Program-made: the position numbers and the translations under genes
In this document: positions 43,782 through 53,494 of the stretch, piece by piece
How positions within the stretch are numbered: position 1 is the first letter of the stretch
Layout of the letters: each line of letters opens with the position of its first letter
Notes under the pieces: generated by a model
The model's database searches: none
What the model was told of the DNA's origin: nothing
The model's input: only the letters and a program-made list of their open reading frames with translations
Assembly: GCF_039545795.1 (NCBI RefSeq)
Contig: NZ_CP154260.1
Span: 4,841,001 to 4,905,000 of the forward strand
DNA: 64,000 nucleotides
Reading direction: 5' to 3'
From: Chitinophaga niabensis
Lineage (GTDB): Bacteria; Bacteroidota; Bacteroidia; Chitinophagales; Chitinophagaceae

Positions 43782-43797
43782 TACTTTTTAAAAAGTA
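43782..43797. promoter_or_regulatory. Perfect 16-bp palindrome in the susC leader
   Basis: TACTTTTTAAAAAGTA ends 9 bp before the susC start codon at 43807. It could form a weak hairpin over the ribosome-binding area or be a protein site. The low complexity makes chance possible. Confidence 0.35.
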
Positions 43798-43806
43798 TCG
43801 TCTAGT

Positions 43807-46800
43807 ATGAAACTAACTGACTATTTAAAGTCACCTCCCGGGGTGGCAGGGCTTCGTATTGCCCATTTGCGGCCAGGTAAAAGAACCAACCTGCTGGCCC
43901 TATGCCTATTGCTTGTTTTTATGCAGGCAACTGCCAGTGTGTATGCACAAAAAGTTACGCTGTCTGTAAAAGACATGCCGCTGACCAGGCTCTTCAGGGA
44001 AGTAAGGAAACAAACAGGTTTTGCTTTCCTTTACAACAACGCTTCTTTGCAAGCCACCAAACCTGTAACCATACAGGTTTCCGGTGCATCACTGGAAGAA
44101 GTGATGGCGCTGGCACTCAAAGGTCAGCCGCTCAGCTACACTATTTCCAACAACACCATCATCCTCAAAACCGCTCCTTTACCAAAAGAGGAAAAGCCGG
44201 TACAGGTGCTTCCCATTGAAATAAAAGGAAGGGTGCTGGATGCTAAAACAAAAGAGCCGGTAGTTGGTGCCACCGTTGCTGTTAAGGGAACCGGCACCGG
44301 TGCCATTACAGATCTTAACGGGGACTTTGTATTGAAGATCAATAAAGGCGATCAGTTACAGATCAGCTTCATGGGTTATGAAACGCAATTACAGAAACCG
44401 GATAAAGACGGGCGTTTTATATACCAGTTGCAAACATCACAGCAATCTATTAAGGATGTGGTGATCACAGGGATCTTCAGCCGCCCTAAGCAAAACTTCA
44501 CCGGTGCTGCTTCTTCCTTCACTAATGAAGATCTGAATAAAGTAACCAATTCAAATGTGCTCACGGCACTCAAATCACTGGACCCTTCCTTCCAGATGCC
44601 GGAGAATATCAGCTTTGGTTCCGATCCAAATAAGTTGCCGGAAGTTGTGTTGAGAGGTGGGAACAGTTTGGTTGATCCCAGCCAGAGCAGCACTTCCAAT
44701 GTATTCAACTATTCCAACGCACCCAATGTGCCCCTGTTTATCCTGGATGGTTTTGAAACCACCCTTTCACGGATCAATAATCTGGACCTTAACCGCATTG
44801 CTAAAGTAGATATCCTTAAAGATGCCGCAGCCACCGCCATTTATGGTTCCCGGGCTGCGAACGGCGTTATAGTGATTGAAACCATCCGCCCTACCAGCGG
44901 GCAATTGAGGGTTACCTATAATGCTACCTTAAGAACGGATGTACCAGACCTTACCGGTTATGATCTGCTGAATGCCCGTGAGAAACTGGACCTCGAAGTG
45001 AAAACAGGCGTATACAATAACACTTTCAATTTTTTGGATGAGCAATATAAATACTACTATAATCAGAGAAAAGCAAATGTGGAACGTGGTGTGAATACAG
45101 ACTGGTTATCCAAACCACTGCGCACCGGCGTAGGCCACAAACACAATATCTATGTGGAAGGCGGCGCAAATGATGCCCTGTATGGCGTCGGCCTTACCTA
45201 CGATAATATACAGGGTACCATGAAAGGTTCCAGCCGTACGAACATCATGGGGAATTCCTATCTCAGTTACCGTTTCAAGAACTTCCAGTTCAGGAATGAC
45301 CTCACACTGAGTTTCAACAGAGGAGACAATTCCCCCTACGGTTCCTTTAGCCAGTATTCCCGCTTAAATCCTTATTGGACACCTTATGATGAGAAAGGTA
45401 ACCCGCTGATCTACCTGGAAGATGTACGTACAGTAGACGGCGTGCGGTTAACCAACTTTGACAGGTACGACAATCTTGATGGCGGTGCTGCGGGCAGGCC
45501 GGTAAATCCTTTGTATAATGCCAGTCTGAACATTGCCAGCTTTTCAAAGAACCAGGCCATCACCAATAACTTGTCTGCACAATGGCAGGCCTTTCCCTGG
45601 TTACGTTTTTCCGGCCGCCTTGCCTATACAAAACAGGTGGATGAATTAAATGATTTCAAACCTGCACAACATACTTCTTTCGTTGCCAAACCTACTTACG
45701 AAAAAGGTTCTTATGTAAAGAACTATGGCAGGCAGAACATGCTGGAAGGGATGCTGATGGCTGATTTCAATAAGAAGATAGACCGGCATCTTATATTTGC
45801 CACCCTGGGCCTGAATGTACAGGAAACAGGCAATGGTATAGAATACTATGAAGCACAGGGTTTCCCCAATCCGAGGCTGGACCAGATCATCCTGGGCAGC
45901 CGCTACCCTACGGGTGGTAAACCTTTCGGATCGGAAAACATATCCCGGCTGGCAGGTTACCTCGCCAATATGAGTTATTCTTATGACAACCGTTATCTCT
46001 TAGATCTCTCCTACCGCCTCGATGGATCATCCCAGTTCGGAGCAGAAAAACGCTTTGCACCTTTCTGGTCTGCCGGTATCGGATGGAACCTCCATCATGA
46101 AAAATTTTTACGAGACCTCAGTTTCATCAATCGTCTTAAACTGCGTTACTCAGTAGGTTACACAGGTTCACAAAACTTCCCCAGCTTCCTGGGCATCACC
46201 ACCAGTAGTTATTATGCAGATGTTGACTACCGTGGCGTACTGGGTAGCCGTTTAATGGGGTATGGCAATTCCGCACTGGCATGGCAGCAAACTTTCAAGA
46301 ATAACTTCGGCGCAGATATCACCCTTTTCAATAAGCTGGATATCACAGCCAACTATTTTGTTGAAAGAACGAAAGGAAGTGTAGTAAATATTTCCACCGC
46401 TCCTTCTTCCGGCTTCAGCTCTTATTCTGATAACATGGGCGATGTGTTGAGCAAAGGCTGGGAAGTGAACGCACGTTACAATATCATCAATAATCCAAGG
46501 AACAGGAACAACTGGTCCATATTCGTGAATGCTTTCTCTGTGAAGAACACCATTGAAAGGATCTCGAATACCATTGCCCAGATGAACAAAAAGGCAGATA
46601 CTTCCAAATCAACGCTGCCGCTGCCGCGCTTTGCAGCAGGGCGTTCCATTTCAGCCATATGGGTAGTGGAATCACTGGGTATTGATCCATCCACCGGTGT
46701 GGAGATCTACAGGAAAAGAGATGGCACCCTCACCAATACTTACGATCCGCTGGACCAGGTGATCATGGGAGATACAAGGGCTAGTGTAGAAGGTACTTTT

Positions 46801-47247
46801 GGTACCAATGTAGAGATCAATGGTATTGGGATGAATGTATTCTTCCGCTTCCGTTACGGCGGGCAGGCTTACAACCAAACGCTGATCGACCGCGTAGAGA
46901 ATGTGGCGTACACCTATTACAATGTGGACAGGAGAGTGTATGAAGAGCGCTGGATGAAACCCGGTGACCATACTTTCTTTAAAGGCTTCACCAATGCCGG
47001 GGGCATGCAAACAGACGAAACCAAAGCCTCTTCCCGGTTTGTACAGGATAATAATGAACTGATCTGCGAAAGCTTATCTGCTTATTACCGGTTCCCGGAT
47101 CAATTGAATAAAAGATTGCGTTTGCAGAATACCCGCATCACTTTCTTTACCAGCGATCTGTTCCGTTTTACCAGTATTAAAAGGGAACGCGGCCTGATCT
47201 ATCCATTCAGCCGCACTTTCAGCCTGCAATTACAAACCAGTTTCTAG
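43807..47247 (+). CDS. SusC/RagA family TonB-dependent transporter with STN domain
   Basis: 1146 residues. A long N-terminal tail precedes the signal (ALCLLLVFMQATASVYAQ). The STN domain (about 50-115: DMPLTRLFREVRKQTGFAF) signals to FecR. Then come a carboxypeptidase-regulatory-like domain (GRVLDAKTKEPVVGATVAVKG, about 142-225), a plug with LNRIAKVDILKDAAATAIYGS, and a barrel ending LQLQTSF. It works with the SusD gene that follows. The sigma/FecR pair upstream implies substrate-induced expression. The transported substrate is unknown; the partner lipoproteins hint at a non-glycan cargo such as peptide or metal chelate, which is speculative. Confidence 0.95.
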   Translation: MKLTDYLKSPPGVAGLRIAHLRPGKRTNLLALCLLLVFMQATASVYAQKVTLSVKDMPLTRLFREVRKQTGFAFLYNNASLQATKPVTIQVSGASLEEVMALALKGQPLSYTISNNTIILKTAPLPKEEKPVQVLPIEIKGRVLDAKTKEPVVGATVAVKGTGTGAITDLNGDFVLKINKGDQLQISFMGYETQLQKPDKDGRFIYQLQTSQQSIKDVVITGIFSRPKQNFTGAASSFTNEDLNKVTNSNVLTALKSLDPSFQMPENISFGSDPNKLPEVVLRGGNSLVDPSQSSTSNVFNYSNAPNVPLFILDGFETTLSRINNLDLNRIAKVDILKDAAATAIYGSRAANGVIVIETIRPTSGQLRVTYNATLRTDVPDLTGYDLLNAREKLDLEVKTGVYNNTFNFLDEQYKYYYNQRKANVERGVNTDWLSKPLRTGVGHKHNIYVEGGANDALYGVGLTYDNIQGTMKGSSRTNIMGNSYLSYRFKNFQFRNDLTLSFNRGDNSPYGSFSQYSRLNPYWTPYDEKGNPLIYLEDVRTVDGVRLTNFDRYDNLDGGAAGRPVNPLYNASLNIASFSKNQAITNNLSAQWQAFPWLRFSGRLAYTKQVDELNDFKPAQHTSFVAKPTYEKGSYVKNYGRQNMLEGMLMADFNKKIDRHLIFATLGLNVQETGNGIEYYEAQGFPNPRLDQIILGSRYPTGGKPFGSENISRLAGYLANMSYSYDNRYLLDLSYRLDGSSQFGAEKRFAPFWSAGIGWNLHHEKFLRDLSFINRLKLRYSVGYTGSQNFPSFLGITTSSYYADVDYRGVLGSRLMGYGNSALAWQQTFKNNFGADITLFNKLDITANYFVERTKGSVVNISTAPSSGFSSYSDNMGDVLSKGWEVNARYNIINNPRNRNNWSIFVNAFSVKNTIERISNTIAQMNKKADTSKSTLPLPRFAAGRSISAIWVVESLGIDPSTGVEIYRKRDGTLTNTYDPLDQVIMGDTRASVEGTFGTNVEINGIGMNVFFRFRYGGQAYNQTLIDRVENVAYTYYNVDRRVYEERWMKPGDHTFFKGFTNAGGMQTDETKASSRFVQDNNELICESLSAYYRFPDQLNKRLRLQNTRITFFTSDLFRFTSIKRERGLIYPFSRTFSLQLQTSF

Positions 47248-47264
47248 TGCTTAAAAATACGAAC

Positions 47265-48749
47265 ATGCAATTCAGTCGAAAATATAGCCTGATCTGTTTA
47301 CTGGGAGTTGCCATTTCACTGGCCTCCTGTAAAAAATGGCTGGACGTAAAACCCAGAACACAGATCAAGGAATCGGAACAATTCTCCAGCCGTCAGGGGT
47401 TCATTGATGCCCTCTTCGGTCTTTATCAGCGTACAGCAACAGACTCCCTGTATGGCCAAAGCCTGAGTTTTGGTGTGCTGGACGTACTGGCCGGCAGGTA
47501 TGAGAATAAAGCAAGTACCGGCAACTGGTATGGCAACCTGGCCAGGTATAATTACACGGCCACTACAACCGGCGCGCTGAATGTGGAACGTAAGATCAGT
47601 GAAATATGGGGTGCTGCTTATTCCGCCATTGCTCAGGCGAATTACATCCTGAAAAACATCGATAGCCGCAGGGATATCCTGGACGATAATACCTATAGCA
47701 TCATTAAAGGAGAAGCCATCGGCATGCGTGCCTTCCTGCATTTTGACCTGCTGCGCCTCTATGCACCGGCTTACAATACAGCCAACATGGAAAAACCTGC
47801 TATCCCTTACATGGAGCAGTTCACTATCCTGCCGCAGGACAGGCTAACTGTAGCTGCTGTGACGAACAAGTGCGAAAAGGAATTACTGGAAGCAGAAACA
47901 TTGCTGGCTGTAAATAAAGACATAGATCAGATCGCTCAGAACCAGGGCGCTACTTCTGTAGACCTTTTCCTGATGTACCGCCAGAACCACCTGAACTACT
48001 GGGCGGTGAAAGCTGCACTGGCAAGACTGTACCTCTATAAAGGAGATAAAGTGAATGCCCTGAAGTATGCCAAAGAAGTGATAGATGGTAAGAAGTTCCG
48101 TTTCATCACCGCCGCAGAGATCAATAACGATGCTGCCAGTGTTGCTTCCGACATGACCTTTTCATCAGAACACATCTTTTCCATTTATGTGTCTGATCTG
48201 AGAAGAGTAGTGGAAGACATCTTCAAACAATCGTCCAACAACAACAACGATCTCCGTGACCTGTACAGCACGCTCTCAAAAGTGGAGGCCATGTATGAAG
48301 TGACCCAACCCGGTTATGGAACAGACATCCGTATACCAGGTGCTTCAAAACCTTTGTGGACAAGCGCTACCATCGTGAACATCTTTTATGTATACACGAG
48401 GAAATACCATACGGATAACCAGGATAACGTAAAACAAAAACTCATCCCTGTAATGCGTTTGTCCGAAATGTATTACATCGCCGCAGAAGCTGCCGCCACA
48501 GCAGATGAGGGATTACCTTATCTCAACACAGTGAGGGTAGCCCGTGGATTACCTGCCCTGGCAACATCCGCAAATCTGGAAGCTGAAATACTGAAAGAAT
48601 ACCGGAAAGAATTCTATGGAGAAGGACAACTATGGTACTACTTCAAACGCAAGAATACGGTAACTATCCCTGATGGTGTAGGCAACCCGATGACGGAAGC
48701 GAAATACATCTTCCCACGGCCGCTGGCTGAAATTGAATTTGGTAAATAA
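47265..48749 (+). CDS. SusD/RagB family outer-membrane lipoprotein
   Basis: 494 residues from the ATG at 47265, which opens a clear lipoprotein signal (CLLGVAISLASC); an in-frame GTG overlapping the susC stop is less likely. SusD features are WLDVKPRTQIKESEQFSSRQGFIDAL split over the first 50 mature residues, EAIGMRAFLHFDLLRLYAP (about 149-167), and the ending MRLSEMYYIAAEAA with EYRKEFYGEGQLWYYFKRK. It forms the surface lid of the SusC encoded just upstream. Confidence 0.94.
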   Translation: MQFSRKYSLICLLGVAISLASCKKWLDVKPRTQIKESEQFSSRQGFIDALFGLYQRTATDSLYGQSLSFGVLDVLAGRYENKASTGNWYGNLARYNYTATTTGALNVERKISEIWGAAYSAIAQANYILKNIDSRRDILDDNTYSIIKGEAIGMRAFLHFDLLRLYAPAYNTANMEKPAIPYMEQFTILPQDRLTVAAVTNKCEKELLEAETLLAVNKDIDQIAQNQGATSVDLFLMYRQNHLNYWAVKAALARLYLYKGDKVNALKYAKEVIDGKKFRFITAAEINNDAASVASDMTFSSEHIFSIYVSDLRRVVEDIFKQSSNNNNDLRDLYSTLSKVEAMYEVTQPGYGTDIRIPGASKPLWTSATIVNIFYVYTRKYHTDNQDNVKQKLIPVMRLSEMYYIAAEAAATADEGLPYLNTVRVARGLPALATSANLEAEILKEYRKEFYGEGQLWYYFKRKNTVTIPDGVGNPMTEAKYIFPRPLAEIEFGK

Positions 48750-48763
48750 AAAACGGAAAGAAG

Positions 48764-49477
48764 ATGAGATCATATATATATTATTTCCTGCTGCTTACAG
48801 TGATACTGGCCGCCTGTGGCAAAGACGACAGGCTCATGTACAAGGAAGATCCCCGGGTCTACTTTTCCAGGTTTGCCACTAATCCTGACAGTACGGATTA
48901 TTCCTTCGGTGTTAAAGCTGCAACGTTGATGACAGACACGGTGTACCTCACCCTACGTATCATGGGTACCGCTACGGATAAAGACAGAGAGATCAAACTA
49001 AAGATCGCTGATTCTTCCAAAGCCAAAGCCGGTTACCATTATAACATGGGGCCGCTGGTAATGCCCGCTAATGCATATGAAGTAAGGATACCGGTATACC
49101 TCTATCGTAAACCAGGATTGAAAGACAGCATCGTTACGATCGATTTTACGGTGGTGGAATCCAAGGATTTTAAACCCGGTTATGGAGATAAACCCGGGCT
49201 TAACGTGTATGACCGCCAGCATTATAAGATCAGCTTCAATGATCAATTGCTGAAACCCGCATCATGGGATTCCCGCCTTGCCGTAAGCTTTGGTGTATAC
49301 TCTACTACAAAGTTCAAATTCATGATCCAGGCCACTGGTAAAACAGACTGGAACAGTACCATTTTCCCGGGCGATCAGAACTTCCTGATCCAAACCGTAA
49401 AGCTGGCACTCTATAATTATGAACAGGCCAATGGCCCCATGCTGGATGAAAACGGCGTTCGCGTTGTATTCCCTTAA
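48764..49477 (+). CDS. DUF4843 family lipoprotein
   Basis: 237 residues with a lipoprotein signal (LLLTVILAAC, Cys at 18). The mature part is beta-rich, with KEDPRVYFSR near the start and a DYSFG region typical of DUF4843. The family is known in Bacteroidota as a surface lipoprotein next to SusC/SusD, with no settled function. It starts 14 bp after susD and precedes a PKD-like lipoprotein, so it is probably another exposed part of the same uptake complex. Confidence 0.82.
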   Translation: MRSYIYYFLLLTVILAACGKDDRLMYKEDPRVYFSRFATNPDSTDYSFGVKAATLMTDTVYLTLRIMGTATDKDREIKLKIADSSKAKAGYHYNMGPLVMPANAYEVRIPVYLYRKPGLKDSIVTIDFTVVESKDFKPGYGDKPGLNVYDRQHYKISFNDQLLKPASWDSRLAVSFGVYSTTKFKFMIQATGKTDWNSTIFPGDQNFLIQTVKLALYNYEQANGPMLDENGVRVVFP

Positions 49478-49495
49478 CAGATCAAATGAATCTAC

Positions 49496-50992
49496 ATGAA
49501 AGCTAATCTAACCATCATATGCATACTGACCGTGTTGTTCAGCAGTTGTTATAAAGACAAGGGCAACTACACTTATGCAGAGCTCAACAAACTGCAGATC
49601 ACTGACACCTATGGCGCAGTTAATGTTCCCATCACTTTTGGGGATACACTGAAGATAAATCCGAAGATCACGCAAACTACCGCACCAAATGAAGAGAACC
49701 TTACATTTGAATGGATGGTGTTTGATAATTCTCCGGCCAGCAGTTACAACTTACCCAAAACGGTGATCGCTACCACCCGCAACCTCGCGGTAAAGATCAC
49801 GGAGCCACCGTTCTCTTTAGGCCAGAACTACCGTCTTACCTATAAGGTAACGGATAAACGCACCGGCGTGAGTTCTTTCCTCTTTTACAATCTTACCATC
49901 ATTAATAAGTATGCACAGGGATGGATGTTCCTGGAAGATAAAGCGGGTGTAGGTGATTTCTCTATGATCCTGCCAAATGGCAGCGTTGAAAGGAATGTGT
50001 ATTCCTCCCTGAACGCAGCAAACCCAATGGGCAAACCAGTGAAACTGGAGATCACACCTTTCCAGATCACAGACGACCTCTCTCCTTCTTCCAAAAAGAT
50101 CTATCTGCTCACGGAAACAGATGGTATGGAACTGAGCTACCAGACCATGCTGAAAAAATTCAACTATGGTTACCTCTTCTACGCTGCACCATCCATCGTA
50201 AAACCTGCAAGGCATACATGGGCCAGCAGCAGTACCGGTGTTAACTTATCCGGTTCATTAGGTGTGGCTATCAATGACGGCAAGCTGCATACCAACCTGG
50301 TGGGCGGTTTCCCGGGATCGAAGAAATGGGGAGCATCCCTTCTCACTCCTGCCGGTAATCAGAATTATACCCTGGCACCATATGTAGCCGGTGGTACTAC
50401 TTATACCGTTACAGTATATGATGCACTGAACAAACGTTTCTACAGTGCAGGGGGTACTGTGCTGAATGCGTTCCCCGGGGCTGCCAGTACTGTATTTGAT
50501 ATGAACAACGTAGGCATGGACCTCTTGTATATGGATTCTGCGAACGTAGTACGTGAATACAACTGCGTATTCAAAGACGAAACCAATACCCCCTGGCTGC
50601 TGAAGTTCAAAACAGTGGCTACTACCGCGGCACCTGCCATTACCCTGCTTAAAACACAGATGAGTGCGCCGGATATTGTGAACATGACGGCGGCTGCATC
50701 TTCCACCCTCACTCCGCATATCTATTACGGTGTAGGTAACAAGCTATACAAATACGAAACCACATCCAATATCACTGTTCCGCAATTCACTTTCCCTGCA
50801 GGTGAAACGGTTATCAAAATGAAGTTCAACCGCGTACCAGCCGGCACTTCTCAACTGGTAGCTGTGACCTGGACGGGCACAGAAAGTAAAGTATATTTCT
50901 TCGATGTTTCCGCCGTGGGAGATTTCACTACTTATACAAATGTTTACAGTGGCTTTGCAAGGATCGTAGACCTTGGATACAAAGTACCATAA
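49496..50992 (+). CDS. PKD-like family lipoprotein
   Basis: 498 residues with a lipoprotein signal (LTVLFSSC). An Ig-like/PKD-like beta-sandwich lies near the N-terminus (about 40-130: YRLTYKVTDKRTGVSSFLFYN at its end). The rest (about 140-498) looks like a propeller-type or repeated beta domain (GWMFLEDKAGVGDFSMI, then KIYLLTETDG and LYYGVGNKLYKYE-like strands). This is the usual third lipoprotein in SusC-SusD-DUF4843-PKD clusters of Bacteroidota. It is likely surface-exposed and substrate-binding; activity is unknown. Confidence 0.78.
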   Translation: MKANLTIICILTVLFSSCYKDKGNYTYAELNKLQITDTYGAVNVPITFGDTLKINPKITQTTAPNEENLTFEWMVFDNSPASSYNLPKTVIATTRNLAVKITEPPFSLGQNYRLTYKVTDKRTGVSSFLFYNLTIINKYAQGWMFLEDKAGVGDFSMILPNGSVERNVYSSLNAANPMGKPVKLEITPFQITDDLSPSSKKIYLLTETDGMELSYQTMLKKFNYGYLFYAAPSIVKPARHTWASSSTGVNLSGSLGVAINDGKLHTNLVGGFPGSKKWGASLLTPAGNQNYTLAPYVAGGTTYTVTVYDALNKRFYSAGGTVLNAFPGAASTVFDMNNVGMDLLYMDSANVVREYNCVFKDETNTPWLLKFKTVATTAAPAITLLKTQMSAPDIVNMTAAASSTLTPHIYYGVGNKLYKYETTSNITVPQFTFPAGETVIKMKFNRVPAGTSQLVAVTWTGTESKVYFFDVSAVGDFTTYTNVYSGFARIVDLGYKVP

Positions 50993-51009
50993 CCTTAAAA
51001 ATACATTGC

Positions 51010-52098
51010 ATGAAAAAGATCATCGCCTGCTTAATGACCGTGATAGGATGCAGCACTTTAACCCAAGCGCAGTCCTTCGTAATTAATGGGAAAGTGAAGG
51101 ACATTCCTGACAGAAAAGTGTACCTCTCCCACCAGGAAGGAAAGAAAAACATCATAGATTCTGTGATGATGAAGAATGGCAGTTTTACTTTTAAAGGGAA
51201 ATCGCCCGGCGCTTACTTCTATTTCCTCCGTGTAGATAGCATGCGCAGAGGTTTCGGCTTCTTCGCAGAGAATAAAGTAATGACGATTACGGCAGACAGC
51301 ACTTTTAATGATGTTCAGTTCAGTGGCAGTGAAAGTCAGGCGCAGTGGAAAGAATGGAGTAAAACCTGGCAATCCATCGCGCAAAAGGCAGGGCCGCTAT
51401 ATGAGCAATCAGCTGCTGCTGACAAAGCAAAGGATACCGTGGCCCGCGCCGCAGTCCGTAAAGCTTTTGATGATCTCGGCAATGAACTGGATTCCGCTGT
51501 AGTGAACTTCATCAGAAAATATCCCGCTTCACCTGTTTCTCCCTTTATCATTATTGACCGTTACATCAATTATCCTGCACCTGAAAAAGTGGAACGCACT
51601 TTTGCTATGCTCAAACCTGCCGCGCAAAATTCAGCTTATGGCAAAGAGATAACAGAAACCCGCAGGATTGCTTCTAAGACTGGGATCGGGGCAAAACCTG
51701 ATTTCACGCTCGCAGATACTTCAGGCGTTCCGTTAAAACTCTCCAGCCTCAAAGGCAAATATGTACTGGTAGATTTCTGGGCCAGCTGGTGCGGTCCCTG
51801 CAGGAAGGAAAATCCGAACGTGGTGGCTGCTTACAACAAGTACCATGAAAAAGGGTTCACTATTGTAGGTGTTACACTGGATACCAAGAAAGATGCGTGG
51901 TTAGCAGCTATTGCCAAGGATGGTCTTACCTGGGCGCATGTTGGTGATCTGCAAGGTTGGAAAAGCGCTATTGTAGAAGAATACGGTATCAGGGCTGTAC
52001 CCACCAATTTTCTGCTGGACCCTTCCGGTAAAGTGATTGCGAAAGATCTTCGGGAAGAAGCATTGCAGAAAAAGCTTGAGGCTATCTTTTCAAAATAG
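51010..52098 (+). CDS. TlpA-like thiol-disulfide oxidoreductase with N-terminal DUF4369
   Basis: 362 residues with a signal peptide ending TLTQAQ. The N-terminal DUF4369 domain is at about 23-118 (FVINGKVKDIPDRKVYLSHQ). A helical linker follows. A thioredoxin-fold domain (about 225-362) has the active site WASWCGPCRKE (CGPC near 260) and the cis-Pro loop AVPTNFLLDPSGKV. It is a periplasmic thiol-disulfide or peroxiredoxin-like enzyme. It is the last gene of the SusC operon, 17 bp after the PKD-like gene, so reduction of something imported or of the lipoproteins is likely but unproven. Confidence 0.92.
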   Translation: MKKIIACLMTVIGCSTLTQAQSFVINGKVKDIPDRKVYLSHQEGKKNIIDSVMMKNGSFTFKGKSPGAYFYFLRVDSMRRGFGFFAENKVMTITADSTFNDVQFSGSESQAQWKEWSKTWQSIAQKAGPLYEQSAAADKAKDTVARAAVRKAFDDLGNELDSAVVNFIRKYPASPVSPFIIIDRYINYPAPEKVERTFAMLKPAAQNSAYGKEITETRRIASKTGIGAKPDFTLADTSGVPLKLSSLKGKYVLVDFWASWCGPCRKENPNVVAAYNKYHEKGFTIVGVTLDTKKDAWLAAIAKDGLTWAHVGDLQGWKSAIVEEYGIRAVPTNFLLDPSGKVIAKDLREEALQKKLEAIFSK

Positions 52099-52132
52099 TG
52101 TAGCTATCTTCTTAAATAGAAAAACCCAAATT

Positions 52133-52166
52133 AAAGAGGAATTGCATGGACATGCAATTCCTCTTT
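52133..52166 (+). terminator. Rho-independent terminator of the STN-SusC operon
   Basis: A 16-bp perfect stem, AAAGAGGAATTGCATG and its complement, with a 2-base loop (effectively a tighter stem with 4-6 unpaired bases). It is followed by GCTTTTTT. Confidence 0.85.
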
Positions 52167-52187
52167 GCTTTTTTCCAAGGTTATATT

Positions 52188-52399
52188 TATTGTGAATGTA
52201 CTTTAGTGCCGGTATTTTCTATTGTGAATGTGCCTTAGCATTGCCAGTACTCTTTATTGTGAATGTACTTTAGTGCCGGTATTTCTATTGTGAATGTGCC
52301 TTAGCATTGCCAGTATTCTTTATTGTGAATGTACTTTAGTGCCGGTATTTTCTATTGTGAATGTGCCTTAGCATTGCCAGTATTCTTTATTGTGAATGG
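52188..52399. repeat. 67-bp tandem repeat array, three copies plus a partial
   Basis: TATTGTGAATGTACTTTAG starts at 52188, 52255 and 52321, with a broken copy at 52388. Each unit contains a related half-unit starting TATTGTGAATGTGCCTTAG (52220, 52286, 52353). The period is 66-67 bp. It is non-coding, between the TlpA operon and the convergent Arg/Asp-repeat gene. Confidence 0.9.
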
Positions 52400-52458
52400 G
52401 CCAATAGTGTTTCCTTTATTGCCAATCCCTTTCAGTGTTTCCTTTTCACGAATACTCC

Positions 52459-52788
52459 TTAGTACTTCCTATCCCTCCTGTCCTCCCTTCTATCCCTGCG
52501 GTTCTCTTTGCGATCACGCACATCTTCTCTTCTATCACGTATATCTTCCCGTTTATCGCGCACATCTTCCATCCTGTCTTTAATCCCACCATCATGTCTT
52601 GCATCACGTACATCTTCCCGTACATCCCTGCGGTCTTCACGGCGATCGCGTACATTCTCTCTTCTATCACGCACATCCTCTCTGCGGTCACGCACATCTT
52701 CACGCCTGTCAGGATTTTTCTGTGCAAATGAAGAAGAAGTTATAAAACTGAAACCAACAATAGCGGCTAATAATATTCCTGTTTTCAT
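52459..52788 (-). CDS. Secreted Arg/Asp-rich heptad-repeat protein
   Basis: 109 residues with a clean signal peptide (MKTGILLAAIVGFSFITSSS, then FAQ). The mature 85 residues are almost only Arg, Asp, Glu, Val, Asn and Lys, built from repeats of the type DRREDVR with a seven-residue period. Alternating opposite charges at i and i+4 predict a long, salt-bridged single alpha-helix or coiled coil. There is one break, DARHDGGIKDRM, in the middle. I know no function. The gene stands alone, convergent with the TlpA operon. The 21-bp DNA repeat also makes other frames open, but only this frame has a signal peptide. Confidence 0.75.
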   Translation of the reverse strand: MKTGILLAAIVGFSFITSSSFAQKNPDRREDVRDRREDVRDRRENVRDRREDRRDVREDVRDARHDGGIKDRMEDVRDKREDIRDRREDVRDRKENRRDRREDRRDRKY

Positions 52789-53494
52789 ATAAGTGATTTT
52801 GAATTTGGACGTGGAATGAACAACAGGGTTTAATACGAAAAAATAAACTTTAAGCGATTAAGCTTTCACCGGCACACTTCGTCTAAGCGACCCTCTTTAC
52901 AGATACATGACAATTTAGAGCCCTGCTAACCTGATAAACCAGGTATTTAGCACTCATGAACTTGGGTTAAAATATGAGCAGTTCAGTGTAAGAATCTAAG
53001 AAGGCACCCACCCACAAGAAAAGTTCATCAGATATTTGTTAAAGAAATTATAAAATTAACCGACAAAACAGCTTATCTTATCGTTGAAATCGGGATCAGT
53101 CACAACTATGTCAGATCGGACTATCAAATTTTAATATTGCCGGATAAGGTCATAGTTTAGTTGCAGAAAGAGCATTTTTAATCGGGATAAGAAAACAAAA
53201 GTATCTAGATCGAGATTCACAGAGTAGAGCATCATATACCAAAATCGCGAACCGAAATCAGTTTAGAAAAGATTACCAGCAGGATAGTGACGCCATTATA
53301 CACCGAACAGGTATGTAGTGATCAATCCGCAAATACATCAACCAAAAATGGTACATCAAAAACAGTGATCAGAAAAACTACTACGATAGTAGATCAAACA
53401 CTTGACGCAGAAAAACAACAAATTCAGCTAATCATCAAACATCACTAATCATCAGACATCAGCGAACCAATGAGAATATCTTCCAGAACATTTG

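Noticed and set aside
47247..47264. GTG start for SusD overlapping the susC stop codon
   Set aside because: The ATG at 47265 directly opens the lipoprotein signal; the six extra residues would precede it without benefit.
52446..52727. Alternative reading frames over the Arg/Asp repeat gene, on both strands
   Set aside because: The 21-bp repeat keeps several frames open. Only the 52459-52788 frame has a signal peptide and a sensible start.
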